Source: Xenophilus sp. E41
GTDB lineage: Bacteria > Pseudomonadota > Gammaproteobacteria > Burkholderiales > Burkholderiaceae_C
Assembly: GCF_003671765.1 (NCBI RefSeq)
Contig: NZ_QPIB01000001.1
Span: 372,001-436,000 of the forward strand
DNA: 64,000 nt
Reading direction: 5' to 3'
Positions 20,378 through 30,353 of this stretch are shown piece by piece. A program made the translations under genes and the position numbers. The notes below the pieces were generated by a model. It was not told the origin of the DNA. It saw nothing but the letters and a program-made list of their open reading frames with translations, and did no database searches. How positions within the stretch are numbered: position 1 is the first letter of the stretch; the number at the start of each line of letters is the position of its first letter.

Positions 20378-23300
20378 TCAGTTAAAAACCCACTCGGCAC
20401 CGACCGTCGCGGCTGCCCCCGCACGGCTCAGCCCGACGCCACCGGTCAGGCTCCACCCATTGTTTTCGGCGGTTCTGCGGAAGCTCACACCGACGGCGCT
20501 CTCCCCCTTGAACACGCCATATCCGATGCGCATCACCGTCTTTCCGGGCACGTAGGTACCCGGCATCTGCACGGCCATGGCGGCGGCGACGCCGGCATAC
20601 GCGTTCTTCGCAACGCCATCGATGCGATCGTTCAACTGCGCGGCGCGATAGTCCGTGTACGCGCGGTTGGCCGCGCTGGACTGGTTGAGCTGGTTGACGT
20701 TCACCGCATCCGTGCCGTTGACGCCCGGCGCGACATTGGTGATCGTCTGGTTGCCCGCGTTGATGCCGTTGACCGTCATGCTCGGCCCGCCGTTGATCGT
20801 GACGCCGTTGTTGGTGACGCTGGTGTTGCCCACCGTGACGCTGGTGAAGTTCGGGTTGTCGTTGACCGCAAAGGTCATGTTGGTGCCGTTCTGCGTGATG
20901 ACCACGTTGTTACCGGCCGTGTAGGTGGCCGTGCCTCCCGGACCGACCTTGGCCACGCTGGTGCCGACGGCGATGCCGGTGCCCGTCGCCGCGGTGGTCA
21001 CGTTGATGCCGGCACCTGCGGTGGCCGCGACCTGGCTGATGGCCTGGTTGGTGGCATACAGCTGGCTGCCATTGACCGCATCGGTGCTGGTGGCGCTGAG
21101 CTGGCCGGCGGCCACGTTCTGGATCTGCCGCTCGTTGCCCGCGCTGCCCACGCTCACCACGCCCGTCGGATTGCTCCCGGCAAAGCTGTAGCTCGTGCCA
21201 TTGATGGTCGTACCGCTCACGCCCACCGCGTTGCCGGTGGTCGAGCCGTTGCCCAGCGCCACGCTGTTGGCGGTGGTCGCAGCCGCGCCCGTCCCGACGG
21301 CCACGCTGTTGGCCCCGGAGGCCACGGAACCCGAACCCACCGCCGTGCTCTCGACGCCGGTCGCCGAGGGCGCGACGTAGGTTGTCGTCTGCGAGCCCGT
21401 CACCCATTTGTTGGCGGCGATGTTGATGCTGGTGTTGACGTTGTTCTGCAGGGCCTGCAGCTGGGCGACGTTGACGGCATCCGTATCCGCAGTGCCGGCA
21501 GCAACGCCCGTGATCTGGCGCGTACGGTTGGTGGCCGCGTCACCCACGCTGAACGCGCCCAGGGTGCCCTGCCAGGTGGACGAGGTGTTGGTCGAGGCCA
21601 GACCCGTGGTGGGGTCGTAGCCGGCCATCCCCGCGGCCCGGTTGGCCACGGAATAGCTGCCCAGCGCAACACCGTCGGCGACGCTGGCAGATGTGTTTTG
21701 GCCGACAGCCACAGCCCCTGCCCCCGCAGCGCCCGCACCCACGCCCGCCGCCAGCGAGTTGGTCCCCGTAGCGCCGTCGTTGTTGTAGTTGGCCTGCTGC
21801 GTGCCGCCGTCGTTGACGCTGTAGTAGTGCGTCAGCTTGCCTGCCGTCTCGGTGATGGCCTGATTGGTCGCGTACAGCTGCGAGCCGTTGATCGCATCGG
21901 TGCTGGTGGCGCTGATGCGGCCTGCGGCGACGTTGGTGATGGTGCGCTCAGCGCCCACGCTGCCCACACTGACCGTGCTGGTGGGCGTGGTGCCGGCAAA
22001 GTTGTAAGTCACGCCATTGATGGTGGTGCTCGTCGTACCCACGGCGGCGGCCGTGACTGAGTTCGAGCCCAACGCAACGTCATTGGCATTGTTCGCGGTT
22101 GCATCGATGCCAATGGCGACGGCGTTCTCTTTCCATGCAGCGGCGAAGGCCCCGAGCGCAACGGAATAGTCGCCGAAGGAGGACGCCGTCGTGCCTAGCG
22201 CCATCGAACCCGCGCCTCCAGCGATGGTGCCGCTGCCGAAGGCCAGCGATTCGCTGCCTGCGGCCGAAGCAAGATCGCCAATGGCGACGGAGCCACCGCC
22301 CGACGCGCGAGAGCCGGAGCCAATCGCGGTATCACCCCCGTTAAGCGCACGTGCGCTTGCGCCAATGGCGGTGGCATTGGCGCCGGTGGCCGAGGCGGCC
22401 ACGCCTGCGGCCAATGCGTTGCTGCCCGTGGCGCCGTCGTTTTTGTAGTTGGGGCCCTGCACGCCCTTGTCGTTGACGCTGTAGTAGTGCGTCAACTGAC
22501 CTGCCACATTGGTGATCGCCTGGTTGGTCGCATACAGCTGCGAACCGTTGATCGCATCGGTGCTGCTCGCGCTGATTCGACCAGCTGCCACATTGGTGAC
22601 AGTGCGCTCTGCACCCGCGCTGCCCACGCTGACGGTACTGCCGGGGTTGATGCCGGCGAAGGCGTAGGTGGTACCCAGAATCGTCGTGCTGGCGGTGCCC
22701 ACTGCCGCTGCGGTCACGGAGTTTGACCCGAGCGCGACGGCGTTCGCATTGTTCGCCGAGGCGCCTGCACCTACCGCGGTGGACTGGTTGCTCACAGCCT
22801 TTGCGTTGGTGCCGACGGCGATGGTGTCGGTCGCTGTCACGCCTTGGCCTGCATATTTGCCGACTGCGACGTTGCCCGTGCCCACGACCTGGATGCCGGC
22901 TGAAGTGCCGAGGGCCGTGTTGTCGGTGCCATTCACGGCAGCGCCGGCATTGGCGCCCACGGCCGTGTTGAAGGTGCCGTTCGTTACCGTCCCGTCGGTA
23001 TAGGTTTCGTTGCGCGCAGCGCCCTGAATTTCGCGGCCGGCCCCCGATCCAATGGCGGTATTAGCGCCCGCCTTCATATTCTGGCCCGAGCGATAGCCGA
23101 TGGCCGTGTTGTCGTCGAACTTACCGAGCACAGTGCCGGTGAAATTCTGGCCCGCCCGCGAGCCCACTGCTGTGTTGTGGTCGCCCTGCACGTTCTGCAA
23201 GGAGAATGCGCCTTGCGCAATGTTGTGGTCGCCCACGATACCTGTTGCCGCGTTGGCTCCAACGCCTACGTTGTAGCTGCCATTGCCACCGAGTCCGGCC

Positions 23301-23819
23301 TGGTAGCCGAACATCATGTTGTTGTAGCCCACGAGGCTTTGGCCGGCGCGCAGCCCGATCGCGACACCACCACCCTGCGAGGAGAACGCACCTGCGGCGT
23401 TGCCCAGGAAGACATTCGGCTCGGCGTTTCGCCGAGATGGCCGTGGCGCCATTTCCAGCCAACGGGCCCAACGCCAGATCGCCCACGTTCACGGTCTGGG
23501 CCGCGCGTCCCCAGGCGATGGAACTGGAAGCCGCCGCACTTGCACCGCAGCCGCCAGCGATGGCATCACTCCCGGCGGCGGTGGCGGGCGTCGCGCACGT
23601 CGTCGGTGACACCGCCGTGGAGTTTGCGCCAGAAGCCACTCCGCCGCCCACGGACTGCGACCAGGCGGCTGGGGCGGTGGCGATGAGCAGAAGGCCTGCC
23701 ACCTGCGTCAGCGCCCTGCGACTGCTCGACCGCTTCACCTCGGAGGTGGCAAGTTCGGAGGCGGCAACCCACGCCCCTAGGGCTTCGTTCCAGATTGTTC
23801 GATACGACTTATTCATCAT
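20378..23819 (-). pseudogene. Trimeric autotransporter adhesin (YadA/Hia type), one frameshift
   Basis: An outer-membrane adhesin of about 1146 residues if read through. The start at 23819 has an AAGGA ribosome-binding site and opens with the extended signal peptide region MNKSYRTIWNEALGAWVAASELA, followed by a Sec core ending AAWSQS. The stalk and head carry many Hep_Hag/YadA-head 14-residue repeats (VALGSNS, AIGSGS, TAVG) and neck motifs DAINGSQLYATNQAI. The C-terminus is a YadA membrane anchor (RIGYGVFKGESAVGVSFRR to AEWVFN). The reading frame breaks at TTT 23427-23429. Removing one base restores GATAISANAEPNVFLGNAAG. The upstream frame 23819-23121 and the main frame ending 20378 are otherwise open. 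GC content is lower than in neighbours. Confidence 0.88.
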
Positions 23820-24033
23820 TCATCCTTCTTGACTGGGGCGTCGGCGCCCTTAGACCGTGCGACCGGTGATCGCTAGCGGGAGCGGATGGTGCGTCGGCGT
23901 GCTACCAAAAAGTAGTAAATGAAAGGATCTGGGAGATTCCGCAGCTCGCCGAGCGTCAATTAATGTCAAAAGTCACACGCGGAACCGAGAACCTTCGATT
24001 TAATCGGCGAACCCTCCCAAACCCCTCATTCGT
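23820..24033. promoter_or_regulatory. Divergent promoter region, adhesin / OmpR operon
   Basis: A 214-bp A/T-richer spacer between the adhesin start and the response-regulator start, so both must be driven from here. CTACCAAAAAGTAG at 23902-23915 is a small palindrome and a possible operator. No confident -35/-10 pairs can be assigned by eye. Confidence 0.45.
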
Positions 24034-24783
24034 ATGCGCATCGCAGTCCTCGACGACGAGCCCGCCCAACTGAGCCACGCCATCCAGGCGATCACGCAGC
24101 ACTGGGCGCCCGCAGACCAGAAGCTCGAATGCCTGCCCTTCGGCAGCGGCGATGCGCTTCGGCGGCAACTGCGCTACGACACCTTCGATCTGCTCGTGCT
24201 GGACTGGAACGTGCCCGACCTCGACGGGGCCGAAATCCTGCGCTGGCTTCGACAGCACCGCGTGGACGAGGTGCCGGTGCTGATGCTGAGTTCACGCTCG
24301 TCCGAGAAGGACGTGGCCGACGCACTGGGAATGGGTGCGGACGACTACGTCATCAAACCGTTCCGAGCCGTGGAGCTCGCTGCGCGCGTGCGTCGTCTGC
24401 TGATGAGAAAGCTGGCGGGCCAATCCACCGGGCTGGAGAGCTTCGGTGACTGGTTGTTCAACCACCACACGATGGAGGCCACCTACGACAACCCCGGGTG
24501 CTCCGACCATGCGCTTCGCTGCACCTTGTCGGAAAGGGAGTTCCGGTTGGCGCTCGGCCTGTTCAGAAACGCGGGCAAACTGATTTCCCGCACGCACCTG
24601 CTCGACTCGCTGGGCTACTCGGTCGCCGACATGACGACGCGCCTGCTGGACAACCACATCTACCGGCTGCGCGCGAAGCTGGGACTGAGCCACGAGCGAG
24701 GCGTGCAACTGCAGACGGTCTACGGCCACGGATATCGCCTGCAACTGCTCCCCCGGGCAACGCAGGATCCAGACGGTGAGTAG
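24034..24783 (+). CDS. OmpR-family response regulator
   Basis: A DNA-binding response regulator of 249 residues. The receiver has the acidic pair DDE at residues 7-9, phospho-Asp57 (LVLDWNVPDLDG), a switch Ser in MLSSRSSEKD and the Lys of VIKPF. The C-terminal winged helix carries LSEREFRLALGLFRNAGKLISRTHLLDSL and ends with the wing VQLQTVYGHGYRLQLL. It is the first gene of a three-gene operon and overlaps the FecR-domain gene by 8 bp. The CHASE2 kinase two genes on is the likely partner. Its position divergent from the adhesin makes that gene the obvious candidate target. Confidence 0.93.
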   Translation: MRIAVLDDEPAQLSHAIQAITQHWAPADQKLECLPFGSGDALRRQLRYDTFDLLVLDWNVPDLDGAEILRWLRQHRVDEVPVLMLSSRSSEKDVADALGMGADDYVIKPFRAVELAARVRRLLMRKLAGQSTGLESFGDWLFNHHTMEATYDNPGCSDHALRCTLSEREFRLALGLFRNAGKLISRTHLLDSLGYSVADMTTRLLDNHIYRLRAKLGLSHERGVQLQTVYGHGYRLQLLPRATQDPDGE

Positions 24784-26011
24784 CCCGGCCGCCAAGGCGC
24801 TGGCCTTCACGACGGCGGTCCTGTGGTGCGCGGCGGCATCGTGTCAGACCGCGCGCTCACACGCCGTGAAACCCGGGGACACGCTGTGGAACATCGCGCG
24901 TGAGCGTCTGCAGTCGCCCGTACGCTGGATCGAGCTTCAGAAGAGAAACGGCATCGCCGTTCCGGAGCAGCTCCAGCCGGGCCAGGTACTGCAGTTGGCG
25001 AGTCGGCAGCCGAGGCTGAAGATCTCGGTGGTGGAACTGAACGGCTCCGCGTGGATCACGCCAGCCCAGGGCGAACAGACCGCACTTCAAGTCGGGACGC
25101 AAGTCCGCGAAGGCGATTTGATCGTCACCGCGCCCGACTCCTTCCTGTGCCTGGCCTTGTCCGACGGCAGCCGCATGGTGCTTCCTTCGAGCAGTGCGAT
25201 CCGACTGGTCGAGAGTGCGTCCAGAGGCATCAGATTCGAACTGCTGTCGGGGCGGGTCGAGTCGTACATCACGAAACAGGGCGCCAGGGGCTTCGAGGTA
25301 CGCACCAGGACCGCAGGCGTCGGCGTGAGGGGGACGCACTTCCGTGTGCGCGACGAATCGGGAATCTCCACCGCGGAGGTGCTGGAAGGCCTCGTCCGGG
25401 TTGAGAATGCAGGAACACGGCGGGATGCGGATCGACTCTCCCTGCCGGGTGGCCAGGGCTCGCTTCTGGGTTCCGCCTTCCTGAAGGCAGAAGAGTTGCT
25501 GCCGGCCGCCGCTTCGGTCGGCAGCGATGCCGAACACAGGACAGTCACGGCAGAGCCGGTGCCGGGCGGAGTGAGCTATCGGTTGCAGCTGGCGCGCGAC
25601 GAGAGGCTGCTGCAGCTGCTTTATGAGGCGCGCAGCGACATGCCGACCTTCCAACTGCCGGAGCTGCCTTGGGGCTTCTACCACTCACGGGTGACCGCCA
25701 TCGATGCGGCGGGCCTCGAAGGTGTTCCCGCGGACGTACCCATCTATGTCCGGCAAACCCCCGAGATCAGACCTCGTGCGAGCGTCCGGGCGGACCGGTC
25801 CGTGCTGCTTGACTGGCCTTCGGCCACCGGCCGGGAGTATGTCGCGGAGGTGGCACTGGACAGCGATTTTCGAAACGTGATTGCCGCGTCCACGATGGCA
25901 GGAGGCCATGCCGTCGTCGGCCCGTTCCCGGGGGCGGGCCTCTACCAATGGCGCGTCGGATCGCAGGGCTCGGTGATTGCGAGCGGATCATTCCGCGTTC
26001 CGGACCAATGA
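24776..26011 (+). CDS. LysM-FecR domain periplasmic protein
   Basis: An exported protein of 411 residues. An N-terminal signal (ALAFTTAVLWCAAASCQTA) is followed by a LysM peptidoglycan-binding module (HAVKPGDTLWNIARERL to LQPGQVLQL, about residues 28-77). Next comes a FecR domain (about 110-215), with VREGDLIVTAPDSFLCLAL and TRTAGVGVRGTHFRV, and C-terminal segments that look like Ig/fibronectin folds (LPWGFYHSRVTAIDAAGLEG). The start is GTG 24776, overlapping the regulator stop by 8 bp. FecR-domain proteins commonly act as envelope sensors or transducers. Here it would sit between the peptidoglycan and the CHASE2 kinase. Confidence 0.88.
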   Translation: MSSPAAKALAFTTAVLWCAAASCQTARSHAVKPGDTLWNIARERLQSPVRWIELQKRNGIAVPEQLQPGQVLQLASRQPRLKISVVELNGSAWITPAQGEQTALQVGTQVREGDLIVTAPDSFLCLALSDGSRMVLPSSSAIRLVESASRGIRFELLSGRVESYITKQGARGFEVRTRTAGVGVRGTHFRVRDESGISTAEVLEGLVRVENAGTRRDADRLSLPGGQGSLLGSAFLKAEELLPAAASVGSDAEHRTVTAEPVPGGVSYRLQLARDERLLQLLYEARSDMPTFQLPELPWGFYHSRVTAIDAAGLEGVPADVPIYVRQTPEIRPRASVRADRSVLLDWPSATGREYVAEVALDSDFRNVIAASTMAGGHAVVGPFPGAGLYQWRVGSQGSVIASGSFRVPDQ

Positions 26012-26012
26012 C

Positions 26013-28364
26013 ATGCGCAGGAAGCTCATCATCGAGTGCACCATCCTGGCTTTCGCGGTTCCGGTGGCGATCGGGTGGTTGTCAGACCGTCCCGGGCTGA
26101 AGAATCTGGACGAGGTCATCTACGACAGGCTGGTGGCCTCCATGCGCCCTGCGCCGTCGAAGGACATTCTCATCGTCTCCATCGACCATCGCAGCCTGGA
26201 GGAGCTGGGGCCCTGGCCCTGGCCGAGATCGTGGCATGCCACCCTGTTGCAACAGCTGGAGCCACACGCCCCCAGGTCCGTGTTTCTGGACATCTTCATG
26301 GATGCGCCGGGGCCACCCGCCGACAACGCCAAGCTGGCCAGGGCGATGCAGGGCGTGCCGGTCTTCCTGCCCATGCGCCCGCACGAGGATCCGCAGTTCG
26401 ACTCGACCTTGGTGCCGCCCGAACCGGTCCTGGCCAGGAATGCCGCGGGGATGGGGCACGCCAGTGTCACGGTCGACGACGATCGGGTGGTTCGCAGGAT
26501 GTACAGGTTCGAAGGGCCGCCGGGCGCTCTCGAGCCGTATGTCGGGCTGGCTTTGCTTGGGAACAAGCAGGACGCCAGGACCGCAGAAAAGTCGGCGAGC
26601 AAACTGAGGCATGGTTGGAAGGCCCAGGGCGAGTTCGGTTTTCCGGTGAGCGGGCCCTCGGGCACCTACCGCAGTGTTCCGTACGTCAGCGTTCTCCTTG
26701 GCGCAGTATCCGATGAATTCCTGCGGGGCAAGGACATCTTCGTCGGGCCGGAGTCCAATACCGGACTGGATCACAGCTGGGCGGTCGCCGGGTTGAAGGC
26801 CGGTGAAAGGCTCGACAGCGTCGAGCTGCATGCCAATGCCATCACTGCCCTGCGCGATGGATCGACCATCGCCGACCTGCCTTCGGTCCACCGCTATGGA
26901 TGGGTGACCATGCCCATCGTTTTCGTGATTTTTCTTTTCTTCAAACTCGGAAGACACGGCTTTGCAGGTGCGGCTGCCACGATGGTCGGGGTTTCGCTGT
27001 TTAGCTATCTGGCGCTGACCCGGTTCAACCTTTGGCTTCCTCCGGCGGCGCCCGTGGTCGGCGTGTTGAGCGCCTACGTTCTGTGGAGCTGGAGGCGCCT
27101 GGCCCTCGTCGCCGCCTATTTGCAGGACCGGGTCGCCCGACTCAACGCGATACCGATCGGCCCCTATCCTCCTGCGGCGTTCGTGCCACGTCCCCACGTC
27201 GACGCCGTGGGCGATCAGACACGGGATCTGGACATCGCGATCAGCCGGCTCGCATCGCTGCAGTCCTTTCTCAGTGCCGGGCTTCGGGAACTGCCGGTCG
27301 CAGCCGTGGTGTGCAATGAGGAAGGGAAGATCCATCGAAGCAATGCGGCCAGCTGGAGTCTCCTGGTCGAGGGCGCAGAACCCGACGGGGGCTCCGAAGC
27401 CGAGGACCCTCTGGCGGGAGTGCACCTGCCCGAACTTCTGAAGGGTTTCCAGCGCAATCCACCGGCCGATGCCTTGCAGGGCTGGAACAGCGAAGCGGAA
27501 TACACGACCAAAACCGGCCGCATCTTCAACCTGCGCGCGGCGGCCTTCACCGACCAGCAAGAGACCAGCGGATGGATCGGGGTGATGCGTGAGCTCACGA
27601 TGGAGAAAAAATCCGAGCAGGAACGAGCACTCTGGCTGCGCTTTCTGTCGCACGACTTGCGCAGCCCGCAGGTCAACATCCTCAGCCTGCTGGCCCTCCA
27701 TCAAGGTCGGAACGCGGAGCCGTCGGTGCAGCGGCTGCTCGACTCGATCACCCGTGAAGTCGAGCGCACGCTCGAATTGTCCGAAGGCTTCATGGACCTC
27801 AGCCATGCCGAATCGGGCAACTACGTGCTTGCAGAAGTGCACGCCGCATCGGTCGCTCAGGAAGCGGTCGACCAGGTGTGGCCCTACGCCAATGCCAAGA
27901 GCATCGCTGTCGACATCAGGATCGGCGATGACGAGGTGTATGTCCACGCGGATGGCGCCTTGCTGACACGCGCGCTTGTCAATCTGTTGAGCAATGCCTT
28001 GCGCCACAGCCCGCCCAACAGCACCCTGGGCCTGTGCCTGGCGAGCACGGCGCGAGAGGTGATCTTTTCGGTCCATGACGAAGGCGAGGGCATGGATGTG
28101 GACACGCTGGAGACCCTGCGCACCGGTCGGGCGCGATCGGGGCTCGGCAACACCGGCAAGACCGACGAGATCACCGCCAAGGTCAAACCGCGCGGTCTGG
28201 GGATGGCGGTGGTGCGAGCCGTGGTTCAGCGCCACCGCGGCTGGCTGGAAGGCTGGAGCGCACCCGGGGCGGGCACCAGCTTCTTCATCGGTTTGCCCCG
28301 GCACGAGTTCGGCCCTGCACATGCGGAAGAGCGCTACTCGGCGTCCAGGTACCTCGAACTGTAG
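26013..28364 (+). CDS. CHASE2-domain sensor histidine kinase
   Basis: An inner-membrane kinase of 783 residues from ATG 26013, one base after the FecR-protein stop. An in-frame ATG at 25977 would add 12 residues. A signal-anchor helix (about 5-24) precedes a CHASE2 extracytoplasmic domain (DEVIYDRLVASMRPAPSKDILIV-type opening, about 30-285), three closely spaced TM helices (about 290-370), a PAS-like region, a HisKA domain with FLSHDLRSPQVNIL (His547) and an HATPase domain (NLLSNALRHS, DEGEGMD, GLGMAVVRAVV). The catalytic elements appear intact, though the G1 box is atypical. The operon order regulator, FecR protein, kinase suggests a single envelope-sensing pathway. Confidence 0.92.
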   Translation: MRRKLIIECTILAFAVPVAIGWLSDRPGLKNLDEVIYDRLVASMRPAPSKDILIVSIDHRSLEELGPWPWPRSWHATLLQQLEPHAPRSVFLDIFMDAPGPPADNAKLARAMQGVPVFLPMRPHEDPQFDSTLVPPEPVLARNAAGMGHASVTVDDDRVVRRMYRFEGPPGALEPYVGLALLGNKQDARTAEKSASKLRHGWKAQGEFGFPVSGPSGTYRSVPYVSVLLGAVSDEFLRGKDIFVGPESNTGLDHSWAVAGLKAGERLDSVELHANAITALRDGSTIADLPSVHRYGWVTMPIVFVIFLFFKLGRHGFAGAAATMVGVSLFSYLALTRFNLWLPPAAPVVGVLSAYVLWSWRRLALVAAYLQDRVARLNAIPIGPYPPAAFVPRPHVDAVGDQTRDLDIAISRLASLQSFLSAGLRELPVAAVVCNEEGKIHRSNAASWSLLVEGAEPDGGSEAEDPLAGVHLPELLKGFQRNPPADALQGWNSEAEYTTKTGRIFNLRAAAFTDQQETSGWIGVMRELTMEKKSEQERALWLRFLSHDLRSPQVNILSLLALHQGRNAEPSVQRLLDSITREVERTLELSEGFMDLSHAESGNYVLAEVHAASVAQEAVDQVWPYANAKSIAVDIRIGDDEVYVHADGALLTRALVNLLSNALRHSPPNSTLGLCLASTAREVIFSVHDEGEGMDVDTLETLRTGRARSGLGNTGKTDEITAKVKPRGLGMAVVRAVVQRHRGWLEGWSAPGAGTSFFIGLPRHEFGPAHAEERYSASRYLEL

Positions 28365-28388
28365 AGTTCCTTCCCGGACCCCGACCCG

Positions 28389-29003
28389 ATGACGACTGCC
28401 AGCACCCCCACGTTGCCCACCAGCCCAGCCTCCGAGCGCAACAAGGCGCCCATCCTGGCCGAACTGCTGCTGCGCTTGCCGCCGACCGGTCATGCGCTGG
28501 AAGTGGCGGCCGGCACGGGCCAGCACGCAGCGCATTTCGCCGCCGCCCTGCCCGGCTGGCAATGGCAGCCCACCGAACCCGAGGCAGCGATGCACGCGGT
28601 GATCGCCGCGCGTTGCGCCGGGCTGCCGAACGTGGCCGCCCCGGTGGCCTTGGACGTGCGCGAGGCCGACTGGCGCATGCCCTCGGCCTCCCTGGACCTG
28701 GTCTACGTCGCCAACATGGTCCACATCTCGCCCTGGGACGCCACCGAGGGCCTGATGCGGGGCGCCGGGCGGGTGCTGCGACCGGGTGCCCGGCTGGTGG
28801 TGTACGGGCCCTTCGTCGTCGACGGCGAAGCGCTGGCGCCGAGCAATGCGGCCTTCGATGCCGACCTGCGCCGGCGCAACGCGGCATGGGGCCTGCGCAC
28901 GCTGGGCGCCGTGGCGGCCTGCGCCGACGCGGCCGGCCTGTCGCTGGCCGAGCGCATCGCGATGCCGGCCAACAACCTGCTGCTGGTGTTCACGCGGCGC
29001 TAG
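28389..29003 (+). CDS. DUF938 class I SAM-dependent methyltransferase
   Basis: A cytosolic methyltransferase-like protein of 204 residues. The N-terminus SERNKAPILAELLLRLPP and the motif-I equivalent ALEVAAGTGQHAAHFA are typical of the DUF938 family. VYVANMVHISPWDATEGLM and RPGARLVVYGPFVVDGE follow as later Rossmann motifs. The substrate is unknown. It marks the return to core-like, GC-rich DNA after the island and starts 24 bp beyond the kinase stop. Confidence 0.9.
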   Translation: MTTASTPTLPTSPASERNKAPILAELLLRLPPTGHALEVAAGTGQHAAHFAAALPGWQWQPTEPEAAMHAVIAARCAGLPNVAAPVALDVREADWRMPSASLDLVYVANMVHISPWDATEGLMRGAGRVLRPGARLVVYGPFVVDGEALAPSNAAFDADLRRRNAAWGLRTLGAVAACADAAGLSLAERIAMPANNLLLVFTRR

Positions 29004-29022
29004 CTGGCGCCGCGCGTTTGGC

Positions 29023-30162
29023 TCAGGCGGCGCGCGGCGCCACCTTGTCGAGGGCGGTGGCGAGGTGGCCGACGGTGCGGTCGACGTTGTGCCACTTCTC
29101 CAGCCCGAAGAGGCCGATGCGGAAGCTCATGAAGTCCGGGCCCTCGTCGCATTGCAGCGGCACGCCGGACGCAGTCTGCAGGCCGGCCTCGATGAACTTC
29201 TTCGCGCTCTGGATGCCAGGGTCGGTGGTGTAGCTCACCACCACGCCGGGCGCCTTGAATCCCTCGGCCGCGACGCTGGGAAAGCCGCGCGATTCGAGCA
29301 GCGCGCGCACCTTCTGGCCCAATTCGACCTGCGCGGCCTTCACCGGCGCGAAGCCCCACTCGCGCGTCTCGCGCATCACGTCGCGCAGGCGCACGAGTGC
29401 GTCGGTCGGCATGGTGGTGTGGTAGGCGTGCTGGCCCTTCTCGTAGCCCTCGGCGATCTGCATCCACTTCTTCAGGTCGCACGAGAAGCTGCTGCTGGTC
29501 GTGCCTTCGATGGCCTGCCGTGCGCGTTCGCTCAGCATGACCATGGCGCAGCAAGGCGAGCCGCTCCAGCCCTTCTGCGGCGCGCTGATGAGCACGTCGA
29601 CGCCGGTGGCCTGCATGTCGACCCACATCGCACCGGAGGCGACGCAGTCGAGCACGAACAGCGCCCCCACCTCGTGCGCCGCGGCGCTCACGGTGCGCAG
29701 GTAGTCGTCGGGCAGCAGGATGCCGCTGGCGGTCTCCACATGCGGCGCGAAGACGACCTTGGGCTTCTCGGCGCGGATCGCAGCCGCGACTTCCTCGGCC
29801 GGGCACGGTGCCCAGGGGGCCTGTGGCCCCTCGCCCTGCTTGCGGGCCTTGCAGACGACGGCGCCGCCGCCGAGGCCACCGGCGTCGAAGATCTGGCTCC
29901 AGCGGTAGCTGAACCAGCCGTTGCGGATGATCAGCACCTTCTCCTTGTTGGCGAACTGGCGCGCGACGGCTTCCATGCCGAAGGTGCCACTGCCCGGCAC
30001 GAGGACCGCGGTGTGGGCGTGGTAGACCTCCTTGAGCATGGCCAGGATGTCCTGCATGACGCCGGTGAAGCGCTTGGACATGTGGTTGAGCGCGCGGTCG
30101 GTGTAGACGACCGAGAACTCGAGCAGGCCATCGGGATCGATGTCGGGAAGCAGACCGGGCAT
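29023..30162 (-). CDS. Class V PLP-dependent aminotransferase
   Basis: A cytosolic fold-type I PLP enzyme of 379 residues, closest in layout to alanine/serine-glyoxylate aminotransferases. The cofactor-contact segment VPGSGTFGMEAVARQF comes early, LFVLDCVASGAMWVDMQ carries the Asp that binds the pyridine nitrogen, and ISAPQKGWSG holds the Schiff-base lysine. The start at 30162 is the family position, and the in-frame upstream extension is GC-rich and unlike the family. A GGAG sits about 9 bases upstream. It is convergent with the methyltransferase gene. The exact amino donor is undetermined. Confidence 0.88.
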   Translation of the reverse strand: MPGLLPDIDPDGLLEFSVVYTDRALNHMSKRFTGVMQDILAMLKEVYHAHTAVLVPGSGTFGMEAVARQFANKEKVLIIRNGWFSYRWSQIFDAGGLGGGAVVCKARKQGEGPQAPWAPCPAEEVAAAIRAEKPKVVFAPHVETASGILLPDDYLRTVSAAAHEVGALFVLDCVASGAMWVDMQATGVDVLISAPQKGWSGSPCCAMVMLSERARQAIEGTTSSSFSCDLKKWMQIAEGYEKGQHAYHTTMPTDALVRLRDVMRETREWGFAPVKAAQVELGQKVRALLESRGFPSVAAEGFKAPGVVVSYTTDPGIQSAKKFIEAGLQTASGVPLQCDEGPDFMSFRIGLFGLEKWHNVDRTVGHLATALDKVAPRAA

Positions 30163-30353
30163 GGGGGGATGTCTCCGTACAGGGGTGAGGTGCAGCCGGG
30201 CCGAAGCGAAACGGGCTGCAACCGGGGCCGAAGCGGCGCATTGCGCCGCGATACTCCGGGGCCGCGACGCGCGCGCCCGTGGGCGATCGACGCGCGGCGC
30301 CATGGGCGCACGAGTGTAGCCACAGGCATCCCGCACCCCAGAGCCTCCCTTCC

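Noticed and set aside
23902-23915. Sixth member of the 17-bp palindrome family (GCTACCAAAAAGTAGT)
   Set aside because: Spacer is six bases and the right arm ends GTAGT, so it does not fit the fixed GCTAY-N7-RTAGC geometry. Listed only as a possible local operator.
28365-28390. Right attachment site of the island (repeat of the tRNA 3' end)
   Set aside because: No match to TTCGATTCATCTCTCCGGCA is present here, so the border is defined only by content.
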